Below are positions 56,843 through 64,000 of a stretch of 64,000 bases of DNA, one piece after another. Origin of the DNA: Streptomyces sp. NBC_00490 (GTDB lineage Bacteria > Actinomycetota > Actinomycetes > Streptomycetales > Streptomycetaceae); assembly GCF_036013645.1 (NCBI RefSeq), contig NZ_CP107869.1:3410001-3474000 (forward strand). Reading direction: 5' to 3'. The first letter of the stretch is position 1. Every line of letters begins with the position of its first letter. A program made the translations under genes and the position numbers. Below the pieces are notes generated by a model that worked only from the letters and a program-made list of their open reading frames with translations, was not told the origin of the DNA and ran no database searches.

Positions 56843-56880
56843 TCCGCAACCTTGACGTGCCCTTCTCAACTCCGCCACCC

Positions 56881-57717
56881 TCATGAGTTGTTGAAGGCCT
56901 CCGGTGGGCCGTCGGCGGTGATGTCGGCCAGCAGGGTGCGGGCCTGACGGAGGCGCGGGTGCTCAGGATGCAGAGACCGTTCGCAGTCGGTCAGCGCCTG
57001 ACGGGCCGTCGTTTCCGCCTCGCTCCGGTGTCCCAGGCCGTGCAGGGCGGCAGCCGTGCCCATGTCCAGTCGCCCGCTCTGCTCCCGGACCCGGGGCGGG
57101 GCGAACCGACGTGCCTCGGTGAGCGCTTCGGCGTGACGTCCTTGGGCGTTCAGATCGTCGACCAGGCCACAGTGCAGGGCGACGAGCGAGCGTCCTTCGG
57201 CGCGGGGCAGATTCCCCCGGGCGATGTTCTCGGCCTCCTCGTGGCGGGCCTGTCCGCACAGCGCGTCGACGAGGCCGGCCAGCACGGACAGCTCCAGGCG
57301 CCACACCTGCGTCAGATGTTTGAGCCGCGCCACTTCACGCAGGACTGCCACCCCTTCCGCCTCGGCCTCTCCGAAGCGCCGCTCGGCGTTGAGGACCACC
57401 ACGCGGTTCCTGCGCACCCCCAGCAGGAGCAGCCGGTACGGCCCGGTGGTGTCGTGCAGCTCCGCCGCGAGGGATTCCATCTCGTCCAGCACCCACGCAC
57501 CGCGCCCGTGGCCGCACGCCGCGGCCGTGGCCATGAACCTGGCGAACTGCCCCAGCACGAGGCCCCGGGGGCGCCTGCGCAGGCGTTCCGCTTTCGCCTG
57601 CAGCGCCCTGGCCTCGGCCTCGACCGCTTCGTACGCGTCTTCGTCCCAGAGCGCGGAGAGGCGCTCCATGTCAGCCCTGTCCTGCGCGTTTCCCCGTACC
57701 GCCCATGCGATGTTCAC
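56881..57717 (-). CDS. Tetratricopeptide-like protein
   Basis: This is a 278-residue soluble helical protein with TPR-like units ([93 protein letters not shown]). Such all-TPR proteins in Streptomyces are often C-terminal parts of, or partners to, signalling ATPases, but no such domain is present here. GTG 57717 starts it. It lies between aglA and the amylase gene, with no evident link to starch use. Confidence 0.8.
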   Translation of the reverse strand: MNIAWAVRGNAQDRADMERLSALWDEDAYEAVEAEARALQAKAERLRRRPRGLVLGQFARFMATAAACGHGRGAWVLDEMESLAAELHDTTGPYRLLLLGVRRNRVVVLNAERRFGEAEAEGVAVLREVARLKHLTQVWRLELSVLAGLVDALCGQARHEEAENIARGNLPRAEGRSLVALHCGLVDDLNAQGRHAEALTEARRFAPPRVREQSGRLDMGTAAALHGLGHRSEAETTARQALTDCERSLHPEHPRLRQARTLLADITADGPPEAFNNS

Positions 57718-57738
57718 AGCTGGCGAGGCTACGGGACA

Positions 57739-57768
57739 GGGCCCGCCGCCTCAGCGGGCAGCGGGCCC
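57739..57768. terminator. Hairpin between aglA and the TPR gene
   Basis: GGGCCCGC and GCGGGCCC pair with a 14-base loop, followed on the plus strand by TTTT. It lies 20 bp past the aglA stop on the minus strand. It could limit read-through from aglA, although the T-run is on the wrong side for that. Confidence 0.4.
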
Positions 57769-57787
57769 TTTTCGGGGAGGCCGGCCG

Positions 57788-59470
57788 TCAGGCCGTCGTC
57801 CACCACACCGTCGTGTCCGAGGGGACCTTCGTCTCCCCGTCCGCCTCCGCGATCTCACCGCTGGTGAGCAGGACGCGGCCGTAGGAGGGGGTCGTGACCG
57901 ACTCGCCGCTGGTGTTGGCGACGCAGACGAACTCGCCGCGGCGGAAGGCGAGTACGCCCTCGGGGGCGCGGAGCCACTCCACCGACTCGCCGGCCCCCAG
58001 GTCCGGCTGCGAGCGGCGCAGACCCAGTGCCGTGCGGTACAGCTCCAGCGTCGAGCCCGGCACACCCGTCTGAGCTTCCACGCTCAGCTCGGCCCAGCTC
58101 GCCGGCTGGGGCAGCCAGCTGCCGCCCGCGCCGAAGCCGTACGACGAACCCTCCCGCGTCCAGGGGATCGGCACCCGGCAGCCGTCGCGGAAGCCGTCCT
58201 GGCCGGCGCCCCGGAAGTACGCCGGGTCCTGGCGGACGTCGTCGGACAGATCCACCACGTCCGGGAGGCCCAGCTCCTCGCCCTGGTAGACGTATGCCGA
58301 GCCCGGCAGCGCCAGCATGAGCAGGGTTGCCGCCCTGGCCCGGCGCAGACCCAGCTCCCGGTCGCCCGCCGTGCGGATCTGGGTGCCGAGGCCGGGCGGG
58401 TTGGCGAAGCGGGTCGCGTGGCGGGTCACGTCGTGGTTCGACAGCACCCAGGTCGCCGGCGCGCCCACCGGGGCCATCGCCTCCAGGGTGCGGTCCACCA
58501 CCTCGCGGAGCTCCGCCGCGTCCCACGCGGTGCCCAGGTACTGGAAGTTGAAGGCCTGGTGGAGCTCGTCCGGGCGGACGTAGTTGGCGGTCCGCTCGAC
58601 CGTCGGTGTCCATGCCTCGGCCACGAAGATGCGCTCGCCGGGGTACTCGTCGAGGATCGTCCGCCACTGGCGGTAGATGTCGTGCACGCCGTCCTGGTCG
58701 AAGAACGGCATGACATCGTTGCCCAGCAGCTTCAACTGGTCGTGGTCTCCGAGGTCCGGGAGGCCCTCCGCCTTCACCATGCCGTGCGCCACGTCGATGC
58801 GGAAACCGTCGACGCCCATGTCCAGCCAGAAGCGCAGGATGGAGCGGAACTCGTCGCCGACCGCGGGGTGTTCCCAGTTGAAGTCGGGCTGCTCCGGGGC
58901 GAAGAGGTGCAGGTACCACTCGCCGGGCGAGCCGTCCGGTTCGGTGACCCGGGTCCACGCCGGCCCGCCGAAGATCGACTCCCAGTCGTTGGGCGGGAGT
59001 TCGCCGTTCTCGCCCTTGCCGGGGCGGAAGTGGTAGCGGTCCCGCAGGGCCGAGCCGGGGCCTTCGCGCAGGGCCCGCTTGAACCACTCGTGCTGGTCCG
59101 AGGAGTGGTTGGGGACCAGGTCGACGATGATCCGCAGGTTCAGCTCGTGCGCGTCGCGGATCAGCGCGTCCGCGTCGAGCAGGTTGCCGAACATCGGGTC
59201 CACGGCCCGGTAGTCGGCGACGTCGTAGCCGGCGTCGGCCTGCGGGGAAGCGTAGAAGGGGCTGAGCCATACGGCGTCCACGCCGAGGTCGCGCAGGTAC
59301 GGGAGTCGGGAGCGTACGCCTTCCAGGTCGCCCATGCCGTCGCCGTTGCTGTCGGCGAAGCTGCGCGGATAGACCTGGTAGATCACCGCGTCCCGCCACC
59401 AGTCGCGGTGCCGGGCGACGGTGGCTACGGCGGAGGTCGGGGCCGGGTCGGCAGTGTGCTGCTGGCTCAT
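57788..59470 (-). CDS. aglA: Alpha-glucosidase, GH13 (maltodextrin hydrolysing)
   Basis: This is a 560-residue cytoplasmic enzyme without a signal peptide. GH13 catalytic residues are Asp226 in DGFRIDVAHG, Glu285 in IFVAEAWTP and Asp347 in WVLSNHDVTR. VDLVPNHSS is conserved region I. It should release glucose from imported maltose and maltodextrins. ATG 59470 follows AAGGACGCC, whereas ATG 59494 lacks a ribosome site. It is downstream of malG in the same direction with a 238-bp gap holding a hairpin and repeat, so it may be only partly cotranscribed with malEFG. Confidence 0.93.
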   Translation of the reverse strand: MSQQHTADPAPTSAVATVARHRDWWRDAVIYQVYPRSFADSNGDGMGDLEGVRSRLPYLRDLGVDAVWLSPFYASPQADAGYDVADYRAVDPMFGNLLDADALIRDAHELNLRIIVDLVPNHSSDQHEWFKRALREGPGSALRDRYHFRPGKGENGELPPNDWESIFGGPAWTRVTEPDGSPGEWYLHLFAPEQPDFNWEHPAVGDEFRSILRFWLDMGVDGFRIDVAHGMVKAEGLPDLGDHDQLKLLGNDVMPFFDQDGVHDIYRQWRTILDEYPGERIFVAEAWTPTVERTANYVRPDELHQAFNFQYLGTAWDAAELREVVDRTLEAMAPVGAPATWVLSNHDVTRHATRFANPPGLGTQIRTAGDRELGLRRARAATLLMLALPGSAYVYQGEELGLPDVVDLSDDVRQDPAYFRGAGQDGFRDGCRVPIPWTREGSSYGFGAGGSWLPQPASWAELSVEAQTGVPGSTLELYRTALGLRRSQPDLGAGESVEWLRAPEGVLAFRRGEFVCVANTSGESVTTPSYGRVLLTSGEIAEADGETKVPSDTTVWWTTA

Positions 59471-59591
59471 GGCGTCCTTGCGTAACGAGGTCATGGGGTC
59501 AGGTGGGGGTACGGGGGGCGGGTGGTGACGAGGCGGCCGCGATCACAGCGGGGTCGGATGGCAATCACGGCCGCCTCGGGTATCAGGGGGG

Positions 59592-59614
59592 TGTGGGGGG
59601 CAACGCCCCCCACA
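59592..59614. terminator. Hairpin in the malG-aglA gap
   Basis: TGTGGGGGGC and GCCCCCCACA form a perfect 10-bp stem with an AAC loop. It could act as a partial terminator between malG and aglA. Confidence 0.55.
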
Positions 59615-59690
59615 AGGGGCGCGGGGCTGTATTGAATTTGCGGCTACCGCCGCGTGGGCGCGACCAGCCACGACGGCGCTGAGGCCGATC
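59614..59690. repeat. Dispersed intergenic repeat typical of Streptomyces
   Basis: AAGGGGCGCGGGGCTGT, then TGCGGCTACCGCCGCGTGGG, then CGACCAGCCACGACGGCG is, to my knowledge, a widely repeated Streptomyces intergenic sequence. It shares its ends with the copy at 14828. It fills much of the malG-aglA gap. Confidence 0.62.
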
Positions 59691-59708
59691 GACGGCAGAA
59701 CGCCACAC

Positions 59709-60617
59709 TTACCCCTTCGTTCCACCCGCGGTGAGGCCGGTCACCAGGTTCTTCTGGACCAGGTAGAAGAACAGCGACACCGGTATCGCGATCAACACCG
59801 CGGTCGCGGCCATCAGGTTGCGCTGCGAATCGTGCTCACTCACAAAGCTCTGCAGACCGACCGCGAACGTGTACTTCGTGTCGGACAGCATGAACGTCGA
59901 CGCGAACGCGACCTCACCGAACGCGGTCAGGAAGCTGTAGAACGCGGCGACCGCGAGCCCCGGCTTGGCGAGCGGCAGGATCAGCCGCGCGAACGTACCG
60001 AAGGGGGTCAGCCCGTCGACGCGTCCGGCCTCGTCGATCTCGAACGGGATGGTGTCGAAGTAGCCCTTGAGCAGCCAGGCGCAGTACGGCACCGCGGTCG
60101 TGCAGTACACGAGGACGAGCCCGAGGTAGGTGTCGATGAGCTGCAGGTCCGAGAGCATCTGGTACATCGGCACCATGAGTACGGCTACCGGGAACATCTG
60201 GGTGACCAGAAGCACCCACATGAACTTCCGGTAGCCCGGAAAGCGCATCCGGGAGACGGCGTAGCCCGTGGTCGCGGCGATCAGCACGCCGATGACGGTG
60301 GTGCCGAGCGACACGATCAGCGTGCTCTTCAGCCAGTCGAAGAAGGCCGTGTGCTGAAGGACGAACGAGTAGTTGTCGAGCGTCATCTTGTCCCAGATGC
60401 CCCCGGGGTGGAGGTAGTCGTCCTTGTCCGGACCGAGGGACAGGAAGATCAGCCAGACGATCGGGAACAGCGCGATCAGGCACGCGACGGTCAGGATGCC
60501 GTGGGAGACGAACGAGCCGGCGAGGCTGTTCTCGCCACGGCGCCTGACCCGGCGGGGGGCCCGCGCGGGGTGCTGCTCGCTGACCTCGGCGGGGGTGTCG
60601 GCGGTGGTCGTACTCAT
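59709..60617 (-). CDS. malG: Maltose/maltodextrin ABC transporter permease
   Basis: This is a 302-residue membrane permease with six predicted helices (for example HGILTVACLIALFPIVWLIF, GYRKFMWVLLVTQMFPVAVL). The EAA loop that contacts the ATPase is seen in FEIDEAGRVDGLTPFGTFAR. ATG 60617 follows AGGAG, 13 bp after malF. No ATPase gene is in the operon. In Streptomyces the shared ATPase MsiK, encoded elsewhere, normally energises MalFG. Confidence 0.95.
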   Translation of the reverse strand: MSTTTADTPAEVSEQHPARAPRRVRRRGENSLAGSFVSHGILTVACLIALFPIVWLIFLSLGPDKDDYLHPGGIWDKMTLDNYSFVLQHTAFFDWLKSTLIVSLGTTVIGVLIAATTGYAVSRMRFPGYRKFMWVLLVTQMFPVAVLMVPMYQMLSDLQLIDTYLGLVLVYCTTAVPYCAWLLKGYFDTIPFEIDEAGRVDGLTPFGTFARLILPLAKPGLAVAAFYSFLTAFGEVAFASTFMLSDTKYTFAVGLQSFVSEHDSQRNLMAATAVLIAIPVSLFFYLVQKNLVTGLTAGGTKG

Positions 60618-60630
60618 GGGAACTCCTGCC

Positions 60631-61635
60631 TCAGATCGCGAGCTGCTGGTCATTGCGGTTCAGCCAGCGGCGGTAGAAGGAGGTGAAGACGATCAGGACG
60701 GCCAGCAGCAGGATGCCGTAGGCGGCGGACTGCGCGAAGTCGCGCGGCTGCTGTCCGAAGCCGAGGAAGTAGGCCCAGGTGACCAGGATCTGGGCGTCGG
60801 GGGCGGTGTTGCCGAACAGCAGGAAGATGACGGCGAACTGGTTGAAGGTCCAGATGACGCCGAGGAGCACGACGGTGGAGCTGACGGACCTGAGGCCCGG
60901 CAGGGTGACGTGCCTGAAGCGCTGCCAGGCGGTGGCGCCGTCCATCTCGGCGGCCTCGTAGAGCGAGGCGTCGATGGACTGCAGTCCGCCGAGCAGCGAG
61001 ACCATCATGAACGGCACACCGCACCAGGTGTTGACCATGATCGCGGCGAACCGCTGCCAGAAGGTGTCCTCCAGCCACAGTGGTGTCGGCAGATGGAGGG
61101 TCTCCAGGAAGCTGTTGATGATGCCGCCGTCGGCGAGCATGAAGCGCCAGCCGAAGACGGTGACGAAGGTCGGCACGGCCCAGGGCAGGACGAGGATCAG
61201 CCGGTACAGCGTCCGTCCCCGCAGCTTCTGGTTGAGCAGCAGCGCGAGGCCGAGGCCGAGGCCGTAGTGCAGGGCGACACAGAGTGCCGTCCAGACGATG
61301 GTCCAGATGAAGTGCGACCAGAAGCGGTCGTACGCCGTCGGGCCCCACAGGATGTCGGCGTAGTTGTCGAGGCCGATGAACTTGTAGGTGGCGTCGATGT
61401 GGTTGACGCCGATGGTGCGGGCCGTGTTGAGGCTGTTGGCGTCGGTGAGCGTGAGGTAGACGCCGTAGATCAGGGGGTAGAGCACGAGGACGCCGAGCAC
61501 GACCGCCACCGGGGCGATCATCGCGTAGGCGTACCAGTGCTTCTGGTAGCTGCGCTTGAAGCGTTGGCCCAGCCCGGGCCGCGGCGCGCGGTCACCGCGG
61601 CGTTTGCCGGTGGCGCGGTCGATGGCGACTGTCAT
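60631..61635 (-). CDS. malF: Maltose/maltodextrin ABC transporter permease
   Basis: This is a 334-residue membrane permease. The N-terminal basic region leads into YAYAMIAPVAVVLGVLVLYP and five further helices. The EAA loop is SLYEAAEMDGATAWQRFRHV. It has the shorter form without the large external P2 loop of E. coli MalF. AGAAGGTG precedes ATG 61635. It is separated from malE by 104 bp that hold a strong stem-loop. Confidence 0.95.
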   Translation of the reverse strand: MTVAIDRATGKRRGDRAPRPGLGQRFKRSYQKHWYAYAMIAPVAVVLGVLVLYPLIYGVYLTLTDANSLNTARTIGVNHIDATYKFIGLDNYADILWGPTAYDRFWSHFIWTIVWTALCVALHYGLGLGLALLLNQKLRGRTLYRLILVLPWAVPTFVTVFGWRFMLADGGIINSFLETLHLPTPLWLEDTFWQRFAAIMVNTWCGVPFMMVSLLGGLQSIDASLYEAAEMDGATAWQRFRHVTLPGLRSVSSTVVLLGVIWTFNQFAVIFLLFGNTAPDAQILVTWAYFLGFGQQPRDFAQSAAYGILLLAVLIVFTSFYRRWLNRNDQQLAI

Positions 61636-61688
61636 GTTCGACACCTTCTGGAAGTTCAACGGCACTGAGAAGTGGCTGGGCGCAGGCC

Positions 61689-61734
61689 GGTGGCCGCCGG
61701 ATCTCTCCCCCTGTCAGGAAATCCGGCGGCCACC
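61689..61734 (-). terminator. Stem-loop in the malE-malF gap, probable partial terminator
   Basis: GGTGGCCGCCGGAT and ATCCGGCGGCCACC form a perfect 14-bp stem around an 18-base loop, directly after the malE stop. Such structures raise binding-protein mRNA over permease mRNA by stopping or protecting transcripts. Confidence 0.8.
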
Positions 61735-61739
61735 CAGGC

Positions 61740-63011
61740 TCACTTGCTGAAGTCCGGGACCAGCTTGGCGATCGCGGTCTCGGCGTTGCCCAGACCCTTG
61801 TCCAGGGACTCCTTGCCGCCGGCGATCTTGGGCAGCTCGGTGTCCAGCGGGCCCCACAGGGAGCTGTACTCGGGCAGCGCCGGGCGCGGCTGGGCGGCGG
61901 CGAGGACCGTGCCGTAGCCGGCGATGCCCGGGTCGGCCTTGACCTCGGTGGTGTAGGCGTCGTCACGGGTCGGCAGCGTGGAGTTCTTCAGCGCGATGGT
62001 CGCCTGGGACTTCGCGGAGGTCATGAAGTTGAGGAACTTCAGCGAGGCCTTCTGGTGGGCGGCGTCGGAGCCGGCGTAGACCGAGAGGTTGTGGCCGCCG
62101 GTCGGGGCGCCCGCCTTGCCGGTGGAGCCGGCCGGGACGGTGGCGATGCCGAGGTTGGCCTTGTCCTTGAACGCGGCGCCCTTGTAGAAGTTGGTGATCT
62201 CCCACGGGCCCTGGATGATCGCGGCGACCTTGCCGTTGACGAACGCGTCCTGGATGTGGGCGTAGGCGTCGGCAGTAGTGTCGGCCTTGTGCAGGCCCTT
62301 GCCGGAGAAGAGGCTCAGCCAGGTGCCGTACGCCTTCTTCGCGGCGTCCGAGTTGACCGTGACCTTCTTGGCGTCGGCGTCGACGGTGTCGGTGCCCTCG
62401 CCGTAGAGGAAGGACTGGGCGTAGTAGGCCTGGGTGGAGCCCCAGTAGCCGTCGACGCCGGTCTTGTCCTTGATCGTGGCGGCGGCCTTCTTCAGGTCGT
62501 CCCAGGTCTTGGGAGCCTCGACGCCGGCCTTCTCGAAGAGCTCCTTGTTGTATACGAGGGCGAGCGTGTCCGTGACGATCGGGACGCCGTACGTCTTGCC
62601 CTCGTACTTGGCCTGCTCGATCAGGTTGGGCTTGAACTTGCTCTCGTCGGCGAGCGCCTCGGTGCCGTCCAGCGGCAGCAGGTAGCTCTTCTTGGCGAAG
62701 GCGGGGGTCCAGCCGACCTCGGCGCGCAGCACGTCCGGGGCGCCCGAGGCGCCGGCGGCGGTGTCGAACTTGTTCTGCGCCTGGTCGAAGGGGACGTTGA
62801 CGTACTTGACCTTGACGTCCTTGTTGGCGGCCTCGAACTCCTTGATGAGGGCCTTGTAGGTCGGCGCCTCATTGGTGGCGTTGGAGGTGTCCCACCAGGT
62901 GATGGTCACCGGACCGCTCGAGTCGCTGCCACTGTCGCTGTCGCCGTTGCAGGCCGTCGCCGCGAGAGCGAGGGACGCCACCAGCGCGGTGGCCGCTATG
63001 CCACGCCGCAT
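61740..63011 (-). CDS. malE: Maltose/maltodextrin-binding lipoprotein
   Basis: This is a 423-residue solute-binding protein of the ABC importer. The signal MRRGIAATALVASLALAATA ends at the lipidated Cys21 (ATAC). The mature SBP_bac_1 fold includes TITWWDTSNATNEAPTYKAL, VPIVTDTLALVYNKELFEK and AAIIQGPWEITNFYKGAAF. It captures maltodextrins outside and delivers them to MalFG. AAGGAGAACTC precedes ATG 63011. It diverges from malR, with two operator candidates between them. Confidence 0.96.
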   Translation of the reverse strand: MRRGIAATALVASLALAATACNGDSDSGSDSSGPVTITWWDTSNATNEAPTYKALIKEFEAANKDVKVKYVNVPFDQAQNKFDTAAGASGAPDVLRAEVGWTPAFAKKSYLLPLDGTEALADESKFKPNLIEQAKYEGKTYGVPIVTDTLALVYNKELFEKAGVEAPKTWDDLKKAAATIKDKTGVDGYWGSTQAYYAQSFLYGEGTDTVDADAKKVTVNSDAAKKAYGTWLSLFSGKGLHKADTTADAYAHIQDAFVNGKVAAIIQGPWEITNFYKGAAFKDKANLGIATVPAGSTGKAGAPTGGHNLSVYAGSDAAHQKASLKFLNFMTSAKSQATIALKNSTLPTRDDAYTTEVKADPGIAGYGTVLAAAQPRPALPEYSSLWGPLDTELPKIAGGKESLDKGLGNAETAIAKLVPDFSK

Positions 63012-63144
63012 GAGTTCTCCTTGAGGGTGAAAGCCCGTGTGGTGCAGTAGGCGGCCCCGTCTGCCACCTCTGCGACTTGCCGACTGCGCCGTTGCGGCCG
63101 CCGGGCGTGGCCGAACGTAACAGCGATGTAAGCGACGCGAAAGA

Positions 63145-63168
63145 GCTTGCAGCAAAAAAGTGCAAGGC
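63145..63168. promoter_or_regulatory. MalR operator candidate 1 (malE side)
   Basis: GCTTGCAGCAAAAAAGTGCAAGGC has CTTGCA and TGCAAG arms and shares GCTT(A/G)CAGCAA with the elements before the amylase and pullulanase genes. It begins 134 bp upstream of malE. Confidence 0.72.
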
Positions 63169-63252
63169 ATCACCGAAGTTATCCGGGCGTGACCTCTCGG
63201 CAACCGCCGTGAGACGCTTGTTTCCTGCGGTGGGACGGCATATCGGGGGTTG

Positions 63253-63275
63253 TGCAAGACTCTGCAAGCTCTTGC
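63253..63275. promoter_or_regulatory. MalR operator candidate 2 (malR side)
   Basis: TGCAAG at 63253 and 63263 (10-bp step) and the inverted CTTGC at 63271 lie 24 bp before the malR ATG. They use the same half-site as candidate 1. This fits autoregulation of malR. Confidence 0.65.
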
Positions 63276-63298
63276 CATCACTTTCACGAGGGAGCGCG

Positions 63299-64000
63299 AT
63301 GACGCAGCAACCCGGGCCCGGCCGCCCAACAGGCCGGTCGCGACGTCCCATTGGTGTGCAAGGGCAGATACGGGCGGTACAGTCCACCCCTGTGACCACA
63401 CGGCTTGCCGACATCGCTGCACAGGCGGGGGTCAGTGAAGCGACCGTCAGCCGCGTCCTCAACGGGAAGCCCGGCGTCGCCTCCACCACCCGCCAGTCCG
63501 TGCTGGCCGCACTCGACGTGCTCGGCTACGAACGCCCGGTACGTCTGCGCCAGCGCAGCGAGGGCCTGGTGGGGCTGATAACGCCGGAGCTGGAGAACCC
63601 CATATTCCCGGCGCTGGCCCAGGTCATCGGGCAGGCGCTGACGCGGCAGGGCTACACCCCCGTGCTCGCCACCCAGACCCCGGGCGGCTCCACCGAGGAC
63701 GAGCTCACCGAGATGCTCGTCGACCGGGGCGTGGCCGGCATCATCTTCGTCTCCGGACTGCACGCGGACACCTCCGCCGACATGCAGCGCTACGAGCAGC
63801 TGCGCGGCCAGGGTGTGCCGTTCGTGCTCGTGGACGGCTTCTCGCCGAAGGTGCAGGCGCCCTTCATCTCCCCCGACGACCGCGCGGCGATGACGCTCGC
63901 GGTGACGCATCTGATCTCGCTGGGGCACACCAGGATCGGCTTGGCGCTGGGTCCCAAGCGGTTCGTGCCCGTCCAGCGCAAGATCGACGGCTTCGTCCGC
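63299..64000 (+). CDS. malR: LacI family repressor of maltose genes (3' end outside the window)
   Basis: At least 234 codons are present. The LacI helix-turn-helix is TRLADIAAQAGVSEATVSRV followed by LNGKPGV. The ligand domain follows with GLVGLITPELENPIFPALAQ, GVAGIIFVSGLHAD and DRAAMTLAVTHLISLGHTRI. It is divergent from malE, as in other Streptomyces, and represses malE-type promoters. ATG 63299 (GGGAG upstream) gives a 31-residue basic extension before the usual start of the family, GTG 63392. GTG has no ribosome site, so the longer form is possible. Confidence 0.93.
   Translation, partial: MTQQPGPGRPTGRSRRPIGVQGQIRAVQSTPVTTRLADIAAQAGVSEATVSRVLNGKPGVASTTRQSVLAALDVLGYERPVRLRQRSEGLVGLITPELENPIFPALAQVIGQALTRQGYTPVLATQTPGGSTEDELTEMLVDRGVAGIIFVSGLHADTSADMQRYEQLRGQGVPFVLVDGFSPKVQAPFISPDDRAAMTLAVTHLISLGHTRIGLALGPKRFVPVQRKIDGFVR

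Overview
The window is chromosomal DNA of a Streptomyces. GC content is very high, start codons are often GTG or TTG, and the sequence carries Streptomyces-type GlnR boxes, two kinds of glutamine synthetase and a MalR/malEFG/aglA cluster. From memory the gene order resembles the S. coelicolor core stretch from the aceE homologue, through lipB-lipA, glnA and glnII, to malEFG-malR. I saw no phage, transposon, integron, CRISPR, rRNA or tRNA. About 60 genes are supported. Most of the long antisense reading frames are GC-driven shadows.

Layout. 0-7 kb: a lipoprotein, a GntR/FCD regulator next to aceE, a WYL regulator and small conserved genes. 7-16 kb: cell-envelope genes (Fem-like aminoacyltransferase, PGRP-type amidase, membrane-anchored MarP-like protease), a TetR regulator facing the remnant of an SDR gene, an unlisted 37-residue membrane peptide, an acetyltransferase, an epimerase, a flavin amine oxidase and an NsdA-like regulator. 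16-22 kb: lipB, lipA, DUF4191, RDD and glnA with a clear GlnR operator. 22-32 kb: a HEAT protein, HtpX and PspAB module, DUF1269, a hydrolase-kinase fusion with a likely 5' frameshift, DUF2252 and an HTH_42 protein. 32-42 kb: two secreted Cys-rich proteins, glnII with a second GlnR operator, a Cys-containing leader peptide before a receiver-less winged-helix regulator, and a two-component pair. 42-49 kb: a sigma-like domain joined to a membrane protein, a diiron-type protein with ferredoxin reductase and TetR, a tautomerase and a SpoIIE phosphatase. 49-64 kb: starch and maltodextrin use.

How the genes work together. lipB and lipA make the lipoyl groups needed by the E2 partner of AceE, which lies nearby. 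glnA and glnII are the two glutamine synthetases and both carry GlnR boxes. In the last 15 kb, a secreted alpha-amylase and a giant secreted amylase-pullulanase cut starch outside the cell, MalEFG imports the maltodextrins, AglA hydrolyses them, and MalR (cut by the window end) probably represses all of it. A shared operator-like element stands before the amylase, pullulanase and malE genes.

The observations I would follow first are the sigma-like membrane protein (42613-44541), the cysteine leader peptide (35858-36010), the hairpin and frameshift at the hydrolase-kinase start (26375-26441), and the shared 17-bp-spaced operator of the starch regulon.
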